Positions 1 through 9,211 of a DNA stretch of 55,139 bases are shown piece after piece. Each line of letters starts with the position of its first letter. The first letter of the stretch is position 1. A model generated the notes under the pieces. It saw only the letters and a program-made list of their open reading frames with translations. It was not told where the DNA came from and searched no databases. The stretch lies in NCBI GenBank assembly GCA_947457255.1, contig CANGUZ010000008.1:1-55139 (forward strand), in the 5' to 3' direction. A program made the position numbers and the translations under genes. Source of the DNA: Flavobacteriaceae bacterium. Lineage in GTDB: Bacteria; Bacteroidota; Bacteroidia; Flavobacteriales; Flavobacteriaceae.

Positions 1-366
1 ATAAAGTAATGTTTGAATTTCAAGAAATAAAAAAAAATCAGGCAACTAACCTAAATATTCGATAAAATACCAAATTTATGCTCTTTTTTGTAAAGTTTTT
101 ATTGCAAAACTTTTTAATTTCTCCAATTGTTAAATATGAAATAGTAAATATAGAGTGTAAACATAAAGCATTGAAATAATTAAGATTACATTAAAAAAAC
201 AAAAAGTCCAACCTTAATTAAACAGTAAAATCAATTATTATTGAATAACATCTGCTAATTAAATCATAACATACAATATCACCTTTTAAAACTTTTTGGT
301 AAATAATTAAAACATAAATTTAAAGATTCAATCCTATATTTTAAATAAACCCTAAACTTTACAACC
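1..366. other. Non-coding AT-rich stretch
   Basis: No open frame with protein-like composition, no tRNA-like fold and no convincing terminator is visible. The stretch is very AT-rich with runs of A and T. It presumably carries the promoter and untranslated leader of the rdgB gene that follows, but I see no exact TAnnTTTG element close to that start. Confidence 0.5.
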
Positions 367-939
367 ATGACAATTGTTTTTGCAACAAATAATAAAAATA
401 AAATCATTGAAGTACAAAGCATGCTACCAAATAGTATTAATTTATTAAGTCTTTTTGATATTGGCTGCCATGAAGAAATTCCCGAAACTGCTGATACAAT
501 TGAAGGTAATGCTATCTTAAAAGCAAATTATATTACTGAAAAGTATGGCTACAATTGCTTTGCTGATGATACTGGTTTAGAAGTGGAATCCTTAAATGGA
601 GCACCAGGAGTTTATTCAGCGCGTTATGCCGGAGAACAAAAATGCGACGATGATAATATGAATAAGTTGCTACAAAACTTAAAAGATAAACCCAACCGCA
701 ACGCCCAATTTAAAACTGTAATTGCCTTAAATAGCAACGGAGAACAGTACCTTTTTACTGGAATTGCAAAAGGAACAATCACTTTTGAGAAAACTGGAAA
801 TCAAGGATTTGGGTATGACCCTATTTTTCAGCCTGATGGTTTTAAAAAGACATTTGCGCAATTTTCTCTTGAAGAAAAAGGCAAAGTCAGCCATCGCGGA
901 AAGGCTACGCAACAGCTCATTGATTACTTAAAAAACTAA
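367..939 (+). CDS. rdgB: RdgB/HAM1 family XTP/dITP pyrophosphatase
   Basis: House-cleaning nucleotide pyrophosphatase that hydrolyses non-canonical purine triphosphates (XTP, dITP, ITP) to monophosphates and keeps them out of DNA and RNA. The 190-residue length is normal. The family signatures are present in order: FATNNKNK at residues 5-12 (substrate-binding start of the fold), FADDTGLEVESLNGAPGVYS in the middle (acidic metal-binding residues), FGYDPIF, and a C-terminal SHRGKA. The ATG at 367 starts directly with the conserved hydrophobic strand, so the start is well supported. It stands as a single gene; the helicase downstream has its own promoter. Confidence 0.95.
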   Translation: MTIVFATNNKNKIIEVQSMLPNSINLLSLFDIGCHEEIPETADTIEGNAILKANYITEKYGYNCFADDTGLEVESLNGAPGVYSARYAGEQKCDDDNMNKLLQNLKDKPNRNAQFKTVIALNSNGEQYLFTGIAKGTITFEKTGNQGFGYDPIFQPDGFKKTFAQFSLEEKGKVSHRGKATQQLIDYLKN

Positions 940-1010
940 CTTGCTGATTGTCAAATAGTATTAAATTATTAAATCTGGGTTTTCTGTTAGATTATATGGT
1001 TTTTAAAGCG

Positions 1011-1018
1011 TACTTTTG
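1011..1018 (+). promoter_or_regulatory. -7 promoter element of the DEAD-box helicase gene
   Basis: TACTTTTG matches the Bacteroidota -7 consensus TAnnTTTG and lies 21 bases before the chosen ATG at 1040. It falls inside the longer open frame, which supports starting the protein at 1040 rather than 1016. Confidence 0.55.
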
Positions 1019-1039
1019 CACCAAATTTTAAAAATACAT

Positions 1040-3007
1040 ATGAACAAATTTGAACAATTAGGATTGAGTGAATCGCTACAGCGTGCGATAATCGATCTAG
1101 GATTTGAGAATCCGACCGAAGTGCAGGAGAAAGCGATTCCCCTATTATTGGAACAAGACACAGATTTAGTTGCGTTGGCTCAGACAGGGACAGGGAAAAC
1201 GGCAGCTTTTGGTTTTCCAGTGATTCAAAAAATTGATGCTGACAACAGAAATACACAGGCGTTAATTTTATCACCTACTCGCGAACTATGTTTGCAAATT
1301 ACAAATGAGATTAAAAACTACTCTAAATACGAAAAAGGTATTAATGTGGTGGCGGTTTATGGTGGTGCAAGTATTACGGATCAAGCTAGAGACATCAAAA
1401 GAGGTGCACAAATTATTGTAGCAACTCCAGGTAGAATGCAAGACATGATTAACAGAGGATTGGTCAACATTTCTCAAATTAATTACTGTATTCTTGATGA
1501 AGCAGATGAAATGTTGAATATGGGTTTCTACGAAGATATCGTAAACATCCTTTCGACTACACCTGACGAAAAAAGCACGTGGTTGTTTTCAGCAACTATG
1601 CCACAAGAAGTAGCACGAATTGCAAAACAATTCATGCACAATCCTTTAGAAATTACCGTTGGAGCTAAAAACTCTGGCTCGGCTACCGTTTCTCACGAAT
1701 TTTACTTAGTAAATGCCAGAGATCGTTATGAAGCTTTGAAACGTTTGGCAGATGCTAATCCAGATATTTTTTCTGTAGTGTTTTGTCGTACTAAAAGAGA
1801 TACACAACAAGTTGCTGAAAAATTAATCGAAGACGGATACAATGCAGCCGCCTTACACGGAGATTTATCGCAAGCGCAACGAGATTCAGTAATGAAATCT
1901 TTTAGAGGCCGACAAATACAAATGCTAGTAGCTACTGATGTTGCCGCTCGTGGTATTGACGTTGATAATGTAACTCACGTTGTAAACTACCAATTGCCAG
2001 ACGAAATAGAAACCTACAACCACCGCTCAGGTCGAACCGGTCGTGCTGGAAAACTAGGAACTTCTATTGTTATTGTAACGAAAAGTGAAATCCGTAAAAT
2101 TTCTTCTATAGAAAGAATTATCAAACAGAAATTCGAAGAAAAAACAATTCCATCTGGAATAGAAATCTGCGAAATTCAATTGTTGCACTTGGCTAACAAG
2201 ATAAAAGATACAGAAGTAGATCACGAAATTGACAATTATCTTCCAGCAATCAATAATGTTTTAGAAAGCCTATCTAAAGAAGAGTTAATTAAGAAAATGG
2301 TTTCTGTTGAATTCAACCGTTTTATCAATTACTACAAGAAAACAAGAGATTTATCTTCTCAATCTTCAGGTTCTGACAGACGCGAACGTGACGATAGAGA
2401 ACCAAGAGAAAATAACAATGGCGGAGCAGTTCGTTATTTTGTAAATATTGGTTCTAGAGACAATTTCGATTGGATGACTCTAAAAGATTATCTTAAAGAA
2501 ACTTTAGATTTAGGTCGTGATGACGTATTTAAAGTAGATGTAAAAGAAGGTTTCTCTTTCTTTAATACCAATCCTGAATTTACAGATAAAGTAATGGATG
2601 TGTTAAATAATGTTCAGTTAGAAGGACGTAGAATCAACGTTGAGATTTCTAAAAATGACGGTGGCGGAAGACGCGACCATAATGGTAGAAGCTCAGGTGG
2701 TTTTGGTGGCGGAAGAAATTCTGGCGGTGGCGGTTTTAGAAGCGATAGAAATTCAGCACCTAGAAGCGGTGGTTTTGGACCAAGAAGAGAAGGCGGTTTT
2801 TCTGAAAGAGCACCACGTGAAGGTGGTTTTGGAGGAAGAAGCGAATCTAGAGGTTCAGCAGCATCAAGACGCGAAGGCGGTTTTTCATCTGATAGAGCGC
2901 CAAGAAGATCGGATGCACCTAGAACAGATGGTTTTTCAGATAGAGCGCCTAGACGTTCAGAAGGTTCATCAGATACTCCAAGAGAAAGAAGGCCAAGAAA
3001 AAGTTAA
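1040..3007 (+). CDS. DEAD-box ATP-dependent RNA helicase with Gly/Arg-rich tail
   Basis: RNA helicase of the DeaD/CsdA type, which remodels structured RNA in ribosome assembly and cold adaptation. Visible motifs in order: a Q-motif region (FENPTEVQ), Walker A AQTGTGKT, PTRELCLQ, TPGR, the DEAD box in ILDEADEM, SAT, then the second RecA domain with VATDVAARGID and HRSGRTGRAGK. A DbpA-like RNA-binding domain follows (about residues 460-545). The last ~110 residues are repeats of GGF, RGG-like and RAPR units typical of flexible RNA-binding tails. I start at ATG 1040 (655 aa) because the upstream codons overlap the promoter and the helicase fold begins with MNKFEQLGL. The tail is repetitive at DNA level and prone to length variation. 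Confidence 0.93.
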   Translation: MNKFEQLGLSESLQRAIIDLGFENPTEVQEKAIPLLLEQDTDLVALAQTGTGKTAAFGFPVIQKIDADNRNTQALILSPTRELCLQITNEIKNYSKYEKGINVVAVYGGASITDQARDIKRGAQIIVATPGRMQDMINRGLVNISQINYCILDEADEMLNMGFYEDIVNILSTTPDEKSTWLFSATMPQEVARIAKQFMHNPLEITVGAKNSGSATVSHEFYLVNARDRYEALKRLADANPDIFSVVFCRTKRDTQQVAEKLIEDGYNAAALHGDLSQAQRDSVMKSFRGRQIQMLVATDVAARGIDVDNVTHVVNYQLPDEIETYNHRSGRTGRAGKLGTSIVIVTKSEIRKISSIERIIKQKFEEKTIPSGIEICEIQLLHLANKIKDTEVDHEIDNYLPAINNVLESLSKEELIKKMVSVEFNRFINYYKKTRDLSSQSSGSDRRERDDREPRENNNGGAVRYFVNIGSRDNFDWMTLKDYLKETLDLGRDDVFKVDVKEGFSFFNTNPEFTDKVMDVLNNVQLEGRRINVEISKNDGGGRRDHNGRSSGGFGGGRNSGGGGFRSDRNSAPRSGGFGPRREGGFSERAPREGGFGGRSESRGSAASRREGGFSSDRAPRRSDAPRTDGFSDRAPRRSEGSSDTPRERRPRKS

Positions 3008-3009
3008 AT

Positions 3010-3040
3010 CCTCACTCTTAGCCCCTCGCCTAAGAGAGGA
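3010..3040. repeat. Short inverted repeat after the helicase gene
   Basis: CTCTTAG at 3015-3021 pairs with CTAAGAG at 3030-3036, extended by flanking TCC/GGA pairs around a C-rich loop. It is markedly more GC-rich than its surroundings. No T-run follows, so it is not a clean intrinsic terminator; it looks like a REP-type hairpin or a degenerate terminator. Whether it recurs elsewhere in the genome cannot be told from this window. Confidence 0.45.
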
Positions 3041-3148
3041 AAATTATGGAATTGAAAATTAAATCTTTTGTTAATTTTCTTATAATAATAAAGAAGACTA
3101 TTCAATATCTTATCGTGTTTTATTACTTTTAAACTTTTTAAACACCAT

Positions 3149-3913
3149 ATGAGATATTTAGTAGTCTTTTTTTTTATAGTATTGTCATTGAATTGCTTTT
3201 CTCAAGCTTCAACCCCCCAAAAAATTTCTGGTACTATACAAAATGATCAAACATTACTTCCCATATCTAATGTAAACGTCATAAACCTAAATAAATCTAG
3301 AGGTACCAACACTAACGAAAAGGGATTTTTTGAAATTGAAGCTACCGTTAATGATACCCTACATGTTTCCTATATTGGATTTCAATCTATAAAAATTAGA
3401 GTAACAAACGATTGGATAAAAAATAAGACTACAAAAATTCAAATGACCGAGAAAGCTATTGCGCTTGAAGAAGTTATTATTATGCCTTATAATTTAACCG
3501 GTTATTTAGAAGTAGATTCGAAATTAATTCCGTCAAGAGAGAACTACAGGTATAGCATTTCTGGCTTACAGCAAGGGTATGAAGCTGGCGAATATTCTCC
3601 AAATGCTTTTAATAGAGTAATGGGTTCTATTTTTAACCCTGCCGATATGTTGTATAACTTTTTCGGAAAAAAGCCAAGAGAACTCAAGCGTCTTAAAGAA
3701 ATGAAAAAAGACAACAATGTAAGAACCTTACTAGAATCTAAATATGATAGAGAAATGGTTTCGGTACTTCTTGGAATAGATAAAAATGAAATAGCAGAAA
3801 TTTTAGAACGTTGTAATTATTCGGAAGCGTTTGTAAAAGAAGCCAATGATTTACAAATTATGGATGCAATTAGTCAATGTTATGAACAATATAAAGTCTT
3901 AAAGAAAAATTAA
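3149..3913 (+). CDS. Secreted carboxypeptidase-regulatory-like domain protein
   Basis: The 254-residue product begins with a typical signal peptide (hydrophobic residues 3-16, cleavage probably after FSQA). A CarboxypepD_reg-like (beta-sandwich) domain of about 80 residues follows: ISGTIQNDQTLLPISNVNVIN... through LHVSYIGFQSIKI, ending in ALEEVII. In Bacteroidota this domain normally sits at the N terminus of TonB receptors; here no plug or barrel follows, only about 130 polar residues (NAFNRVMG..., KKPRELKRLKEM). It is probably a periplasmic or surface protein of a family common in Flavobacteriia. The specific function is unknown. Confidence 0.75.
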   Translation: MRYLVVFFFIVLSLNCFSQASTPQKISGTIQNDQTLLPISNVNVINLNKSRGTNTNEKGFFEIEATVNDTLHVSYIGFQSIKIRVTNDWIKNKTTKIQMTEKAIALEEVIIMPYNLTGYLEVDSKLIPSRENYRYSISGLQQGYEAGEYSPNAFNRVMGSIFNPADMLYNFFGKKPRELKRLKEMKKDNNVRTLLESKYDREMVSVLLGIDKNEIAEILERCNYSEAFVKEANDLQIMDAISQCYEQYKVLKKN

Positions 3914-3935
3914 ATCTCATTTTTAAGCTATTAAG

Positions 3936-4598
3936 CTATTTCTTCTTTTCATCATAATATCGTGCCTCAATTCGCTTTATATCTTTTATAGAATTCCTAG
4001 CCCAATCTAAACGCTTTTCCAAAATTTCTTCTTCAGATAAATGCCAATCTACAGTTGAATTACGCAGTCTATTTGTGAGATTTTGAATAATAATGGCTGC
4101 CGAAACAGATATATTTAAACTTTCCGTGAAACCTACCATTGGAATTTTAAGAAACCCATCGGCGCGTTGTAAAATTTCCTCCGACAATCCGTCTCTTTCA
4201 GTTCCAAAAAACAATGCACTGGGTTTTGAAATATCAAAATCATCTAGCAGACAATCATTTTCATGTGGTGTTGTAGCAATAATTTGATACCCCTTTCCTT
4301 TCATAGTATTAATACAATTTGATACACTATCAAAAGTTCTAATATCAACCCATTTTTGTGCACCCATTGCAATTTCTTTATCGATTCTTTTCCCAAATCG
4401 TTGTTCAATTACATTTAATTCTTGAATACCAAAAACTTCACAACTGCGCATTACTGCACTGGTATTGTGCATTTGAAAAACATCTTCTACTACAATCGTA
4501 AAATGCTTGGTTCGGTTTTGTAGTACTTTCAGAAATCGTTCTTTTCTATTTTCAGTCAGAAAGTTTTCTAAATAATTAAGATAATCAATATCAATCAT
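3936..4598 (-). CDS. trmH: TrmH-like tRNA/rRNA 2'-O-methyltransferase (SpoU/SPOUT family)
   Basis: SPOUT-class RNA ribose 2'-O-methyltransferase, best matched to TrmH (tRNA Gm18). The three SpoU motifs are intact: motif 1 NTSAVMRSCEVFG near residue 45, motif 2 FFGTERDGLS near residue 130, and motif 3 IPMVGFTESLNISVSAA near residue 153, whose knot binds S-adenosylmethionine. Length (220 aa) and the Lys/Arg/Glu-rich C-terminal helix fit TrmH. It converges on the gene at 3149-3913 with only 22 bases between stops and is divergent from the sirtuin gene. Family is certain; the exact RNA target is inferred. Confidence 0.85.
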   Translation of the reverse strand: MIDIDYLNYLENFLTENRKERFLKVLQNRTKHFTIVVEDVFQMHNTSAVMRSCEVFGIQELNVIEQRFGKRIDKEIAMGAQKWVDIRTFDSVSNCINTMKGKGYQIIATTPHENDCLLDDFDISKPSALFFGTERDGLSEEILQRADGFLKIPMVGFTESLNISVSAAIIIQNLTNRLRNSTVDWHLSEEEILEKRLDWARNSIKDIKRIEARYYDEKKK

Positions 4599-4664
4599 TA
4601 GCCTATTATTTTTTGGTAAAAATAGTAAAAAACAGTAGTTTTATAACCAAATGTATTTTGTCTG

Positions 4665-5357
4665 ATGAAAAAGAAACTTGTAGTCTTAACAGGAGCTGGA
4701 GTGAGTGCCGAAAGCGGTATAAAAACCTTTCGAGACAGCGACGGACTATGGGAAGGCCATAATGTGCAAGATGTGGCAACCCCAGATGGATGGCATAAAA
4801 ACCGAACATTAGTACTTGATTTTTACAATCAAAGAAGACAACAACTGAAAGAGGTACAGCCGAACTTGGGACACCAAATTTTAGCCGAATTAGAACAGGA
4901 TTTTGATGTGTCTATTATCACTCAAAACGTTGATAATTTACACGAAAAAGCGGGAAGCACAAAAGTTTTGCATTTGCATGGCGAGTTGTTAAAGGTTCGA
5001 AGCACTAAAAATGACAACTATATTTTAGATTGGCAAGACGATTTATCAATTTCCGACACAGATGACAAAGGGAATCCCTTACGACCTCATATCGTTTGGT
5101 TTGGAGAGGAAGTTCCTGCATTGGAAGAGGCCATTGCTATTGTTGAAAAAGCTGATCTACTCATTATAATTGGCACCTCATTACAAGTTTATCCGGCAGC
5201 AGGTTTAATTAGATATACAAATCCTGAAATCCCAATTTATTACATTGATCCAAAACCTGCGACCATCTACGATGTTCCAAATGACATTAAAATTATTGCA
5301 ACAACTGGCTCTGAAGGTATGAAAATCGTTCAAAAAGAACTTAAAAAATTGCAGTGA
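4665..5357 (+). CDS. cobB: Sir2-family NAD-dependent protein deacylase (sirtuin)
   Basis: Removes acyl groups from protein lysines using NAD+. Visible are the NAD-binding start LTGAGVSAESGIKTFRD, the TQNVDNLHEKAGS motif, and the catalytic histidine in HLHGEL. A Y-x-x-R pair in DFYNQRRQQL marks class III sirtuins that accept succinyl/malonyl lysine. Between the catalytic His and the RPHIVWFGE strand, where most sirtuins have two CxxC zinc pairs, there is no cysteine at all, so the structural zinc site is absent. Length 230 aa is normal. The ATG at 4665 starts directly on the first beta strand. Confidence 0.9.
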   Translation: MKKKLVVLTGAGVSAESGIKTFRDSDGLWEGHNVQDVATPDGWHKNRTLVLDFYNQRRQQLKEVQPNLGHQILAELEQDFDVSIITQNVDNLHEKAGSTKVLHLHGELLKVRSTKNDNYILDWQDDLSISDTDDKGNPLRPHIVWFGEEVPALEEAIAIVEKADLLIIIGTSLQVYPAAGLIRYTNPEIPIYYIDPKPATIYDVPNDIKIIATTGSEGMKIVQKELKKLQ

Positions 5358-5415
5358 CAAAAGTCGATTTCAATAACAATGAAAATGACAATGGCAATCA
5401 CAATTTTAATTTAAA

Positions 5416-5447
5416 ATCTGAAAATCTATTATCTGAAATCTATTATC
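5416..5447. repeat. Two-copy short tandem repeat upstream of purB
   Basis: ATCTGAAAATCTATT at 5416-5430 is followed at once by ATCTGAAATCTATT, a copy missing one A; the end runs into the purB -7 element. Such AT-rich short tandem repeats are common in flavobacterial intergenic regions and vary in copy number by slippage. Confidence 0.6.
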
Positions 5448-5451
5448 TTTG
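5444..5451 (+). promoter_or_regulatory. -7 promoter element of purB
   Basis: TATCTTTG matches TAnnTTTG and lies 24 bases before the ATG at 5476. It overlaps the alternative start at 5449, which argues for the downstream start. Confidence 0.55.
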
Positions 5452-5475
5452 TTCACTCGAAACAACAACACAACA

Positions 5476-6822
5476 ATGACTACATTAAACGAATTGAATG
5501 CTATATCTCCTATTGATGGTCGATATAGAAACAAAACTATTGCACTTTCTCCTTTTTTTTCTGAAGAAGCTTTAATCAAATACCGAGTTCTGGTTGAAAT
5601 TGAATATTTCATTGCTTTATGCGAAGTGCCTTTACCTCAACTTGCCACTGTAAATCAGAGTATTTTTGAAAGTTTACGAAACATTTATAAAAATTTCTCT
5701 ACTGATGATGCTTTATGGATAAAAGAAACTGAAAAAGTAACCAACCACGATGTTAAAGCTGTAGAATATTTTATCAAAGACACTTTCGAAAAATTGGGTT
5801 TGTCACCCTACAAAGAGTTCATACACTTCGGATTAACCTCTCAAGACATTAACAATACGGCTATTCCGCTTTCTACCAAAGAAGCTTTTGAGAAAGTATA
5901 CATGCCATCACTTATTACTTTAACTTCAAAACTAAAAGAGTTAAGTATAGAATGGCGTGATATTCCGATGTTGGCAAGAACACATGGTCAACCTGCCTCT
6001 CCTACTCGTTTAGGTAAAGAAATTGGCGTTTTTGTAGAACGTTTAGAGGAACAGATGCGTTTGTTATTTAACATTCCGTTTGCAGCCAAATTTGGAGGTG
6101 CTACAGGAAATTACAATGCACATCATGTGGCTTATCCACAAACAGATTGGAGAAAATTTGGCAACCATTTTGTGGAAGAAACTCTTGGATTACATCACTC
6201 CTTCCCCACGACACAAATTGAACATTACGATCATTTTGCGGCATTTTTCGATGCCCTAAAAAGAATAAATACTATTGTTATTGATTTAGACAGAGATATT
6301 TGGGCATATGTTTCTATGGACTACTTCAAACAAAAAATAAAAGCTGGAGAAATAGGTTCGTCAGCCATGCCGCACAAAGTAAATCCAATCGATTTTGAAA
6401 ATTCAGAAGGAAATTTAGGAATTGCCAATGCTATATTCGAACATTTATCAGCTAAATTACCTTTATCGAGATTGCAACGTGATTTGACTGATAGTACTGT
6501 TTTGAGAAATATTGGTGTACCAATGGGACATACTATTATTGCCTTTGAAGCCACTTTAAAAGGCCTGAACAAATTACTTTTAAACGAAACTAAATTTCAT
6601 GAAGATTTAGAAAAAAATTGGGCAGTTGTTGCCGAAGCGATTCAAACTATTTTGCGTCGCGAAGGGTATCCAAATCCTTATGAAGCTTTGAAAGGTTTAA
6701 CAAGAACTAATGAAGCTATTGATAAAAAAGCGATTCATGACTTCATAGCCACTTTAAACGTATCGAATGAAATAAAAACTGAATTGCTACAAATTACCCC
6801 GAGTAATTTTTTGGGGATTTAG
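5476..6822 (+). CDS. purB: Adenylosuccinate lyase
   Basis: Catalyses two fumarate-releasing steps in purine synthesis: SAICAR to AICAR and adenylosuccinate to AMP. The fumarase/aspartase superfamily signature GSSAMPHKVNP carries the mobile catalytic serine loop. Other landmarks are the N-terminal LNAISPIDGRY, THGQPASPTRLGKE and the catalytic histidine region HFGLTSQDINNTA. I choose ATG 5476 (448 aa) because it yields the canonical N terminus and lies downstream of the -7 element. It functions with guaB (9212) in the purine branch, although the two genes are not in one operon. Confidence 0.96.
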   Translation: MTTLNELNAISPIDGRYRNKTIALSPFFSEEALIKYRVLVEIEYFIALCEVPLPQLATVNQSIFESLRNIYKNFSTDDALWIKETEKVTNHDVKAVEYFIKDTFEKLGLSPYKEFIHFGLTSQDINNTAIPLSTKEAFEKVYMPSLITLTSKLKELSIEWRDIPMLARTHGQPASPTRLGKEIGVFVERLEEQMRLLFNIPFAAKFGGATGNYNAHHVAYPQTDWRKFGNHFVEETLGLHHSFPTTQIEHYDHFAAFFDALKRINTIVIDLDRDIWAYVSMDYFKQKIKAGEIGSSAMPHKVNPIDFENSEGNLGIANAIFEHLSAKLPLSRLQRDLTDSTVLRNIGVPMGHTIIAFEATLKGLNKLLLNETKFHEDLEKNWAVVAEAIQTILRREGYPNPYEALKGLTRTNEAIDKKAIHDFIATLNVSNEIKTELLQITPSNFLGI

Positions 6823-6929
6823 TAAAATTTAAAATACAATTCTAAATACGGTTTTAATACCTTTTTTTGTTTTATATTAGCACTAATGCTGAAAAAAGCA
6901 TAAAAGTAGTAGTTCCTATATACAAAATT

Positions 6930-9161
6930 ATGAGCGCAGTAGCAGAAATAACTCATCAGTTAAAACCTCTAATTAGTGATTTAGGGTTAATCCTAATTAC
7001 TGCAGGAATTGCAGTTTTACTATTTAAAAAACTGAAGCAGCCATTAGTTTTAGGGTACTTGATAGCGGGTTTTTTAGCAGGCAATCATTTTGATTTTTTT
7101 CCATCCGTAAAAGATATTAAGAGTGTTGAAGTTTGGGCAGAAATTGGAGTCATTTTTCTATTGTTTAGTCTAGGATTAGAATTCAGTTTTAAAAAACTCA
7201 TGAAAGTGGGTGGGACTGCATCTATTACTGCTGTTACTCAAATAACTACAATGTTGCTACTAGGCTATTTAGTTGGTAGATGGATGGATTGGACTACAAT
7301 GGACAGTATTTTTTTAGGAGTTATTCTATCAGTATCATCTACAACAATTATATTAAAATCGTTTGATGAGTTGGGTGTAAAGGCCCAAAAATTTGCTGGA
7401 ATTGTTATTGGATCCTTAATTGTTCAGGATATTGTGGCTATTTTAATGATGGTATTGCTATCTACTATTGCAGTAAGTGAGCAATTTTCAGGAGGAGCCT
7501 TATTACTATCTATATTTAAATTGGCTTTCTTTTTGTTGTTATGGTTCATTGGAGGTATTTTCTTCATTCCAACATTACTTAAAAAAGCAAAACATTTGCT
7601 AACAGATGAAATGCTTCTCATCATTTCAATTGCTCTTTGTTTATTGATGGTTATATTGGCATCAAATGCTGGTTTTTCTCCTGCTCTTGGCGCCTTTATT
7701 ATGGGTTCAATTATTGCCGAAACCACACAAGCTGAACATATTGAACATTTAGTAAAACCTGTTAAAGATTTATTTGGTGCTGTTTTTTTTGTGTCTGTAG
7801 GGATGTTAATAGATCCCCACGCAGTTTACGACCATATTTTTACAATTATGCTTTTATCAATGGTAACAATATTTGGACAGTCAATAAGCTCTACTATTGG
7901 TGCCCTACTTTCTGGTCAGCCTCTAAAAGAATCGGTTCAAACAGGAATGAGTTTATCTCAAATTGGTGAGTTTTCATTTATCATTGCATCATTAGGAATT
8001 ACATTAAATGTTACAAGCTCTTTTTTATATCCTATAGTAGTTGCCGTTTCAGCTATCACAGCCTTTACAACTCCTTTTATGATAAAAATGGCAATTCCTT
8101 TTTCAGAAATTTTATCTAAAAAATTGCCTAGAAAATGGATCAAAAATATTGAAAGGTATAGTGCGAATACTCAATCTATAAAATCAGTCAGCAACTGGCA
8201 AAAAGTGTTAAACGCCTTTCTTTTTCAAGTCATTTTTGTCTCTGTAATTATTGTTGCAATTATTTTACTTTCATCTCAATATATAATACCACTAGTAGCT
8301 AATTTTAAATTCGGTAACGCCTTAGGTGCATTAATTACACTAGCTGTACTTTCTCCTTTTTTATGGGCACTATCACTTCGCAGAGTAGCTGTAGCAGAAG
8401 TAGATTTATTGATGGAAGAGCGCAAATACCGTGGACCAATAGTAATGATGATTTTATTTCGATTCCTATTAACACTGTTTTTTATTGGCTTTTTGTTGAA
8501 CATATTTTTCTCACCAATAGCTGCCATTTTTACATTAATTGTAGCTGTTGTAACTTATTTCCTATTTCGTAAAAAATTAAACGCTCAATATCATAAAATA
8601 GAAAATCATTTTTTAACCAACCTAAATGACAGAGAAATAACAAAAGCAAAAAGAAGTAGAAGTGATTTGTCGCCCTGGGATGGACACATGGCTTATTTTG
8701 AAATCGCTAAAGAGTCTAATATTGTTGGAAAAACATTAAAAGAATTAAAGATTAGAGAACAACTAGGTATTAATATTGCTTCAATAAAAAGAGGAGAAAT
8801 AATGATTCATATTCCCAAAAGAAATGATCGATTATTCCCAAGTGATGAAATATGTGTCATAGGAAACGATATTCAAGTCAACGAATTCAAAAAATATTTA
8901 GAACAACATGAAATTGAAGTTAAAACCTCAACTTTAGAACCTGAAATAGTATTGCGACAAATAGAATTAAAAAATGAAGCCTACATAGGAAAATCCATTA
9001 GAGATTCTAAAGTTAGAGAAAAAACTCATGGTCTTGTGGTAGGCATCGAAAAAAGAGGCAATAGAATTTTAAATCCTGAATCGGATATCATTTTAGAAAA
9101 AGATGATATTCTTTGGATTGTTGGCGATAGAAAATTATTAGCAGAATTAGTTCATAATTAA
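6930..9161 (+). CDS. Kef-type K+/H+ antiporter-like membrane protein with two TrkA-C domains
   Basis: CPA2-family monovalent cation:proton antiporter in the inner membrane. The first ~390 residues hold about 12 membrane segments, including the hallmark LGYLIAGFLAGNHFDFFP start, IGVIFLLFSLGLEF and LSVSSTTIILKSFDE. A further group of hydrophobic segments follows to about residue 560. Two regulatory RCK-C/TrkA-C domains (about residues 585-660 and 670-742) come next, each ending in a DEI/DDI...VIG or IVG strand. The NAD-binding TrkA-N (RCK-N) domain usual in KefB/KefC is missing, so gating by nucleotide or glutathione adducts is unlikely. The start is taken at ATG 6930 (743 aa); the longer frame begins in AT-rich leader. 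Confidence 0.88.
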   Translation: MSAVAEITHQLKPLISDLGLILITAGIAVLLFKKLKQPLVLGYLIAGFLAGNHFDFFPSVKDIKSVEVWAEIGVIFLLFSLGLEFSFKKLMKVGGTASITAVTQITTMLLLGYLVGRWMDWTTMDSIFLGVILSVSSTTIILKSFDELGVKAQKFAGIVIGSLIVQDIVAILMMVLLSTIAVSEQFSGGALLLSIFKLAFFLLLWFIGGIFFIPTLLKKAKHLLTDEMLLIISIALCLLMVILASNAGFSPALGAFIMGSIIAETTQAEHIEHLVKPVKDLFGAVFFVSVGMLIDPHAVYDHIFTIMLLSMVTIFGQSISSTIGALLSGQPLKESVQTGMSLSQIGEFSFIIASLGITLNVTSSFLYPIVVAVSAITAFTTPFMIKMAIPFSEILSKKLPRKWIKNIERYSANTQSIKSVSNWQKVLNAFLFQVIFVSVIIVAIILLSSQYIIPLVANFKFGNALGALITLAVLSPFLWALSLRRVAVAEVDLLMEERKYRGPIVMMILFRFLLTLFFIGFLLNIFFSPIAAIFTLIVAVVTYFLFRKKLNAQYHKIENHFLTNLNDREITKAKRSRSDLSPWDGHMAYFEIAKESNIVGKTLKELKIREQLGINIASIKRGEIMIHIPKRNDRLFPSDEICVIGNDIQVNEFKKYLEQHEIEVKTSTLEPEIVLRQIELKNEAYIGKSIRDSKVREKTHGLVVGIEKRGNRILNPESDIILEKDDILWIVGDRKLLAELVHN

Positions 9162-9166
9162 GATTG

Positions 9167-9198
9167 AAAAGAGTAAGATTTTATGCCTACTCTTTTAA
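9167..9198. terminator. Bidirectional intrinsic terminator between the antiporter gene and guaB
   Basis: AAAAGAGTA at 9167-9175 pairs with TACTCTTTT at 9188-9196 across a 12-base loop. A and T runs on both flanks allow it to serve the two convergent genes. Confidence 0.55.
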
Positions 9199-9211
9199 TA
9201 CTCTAATACTT

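Noticed and set aside
2640..3062. 140-residue plus-strand frame inside the helicase gene
   Set aside because: It is the other frame of the repetitive Gly/Arg-rich tail; its low-complexity composition is a by-product of the GGH/AGA codon pattern.
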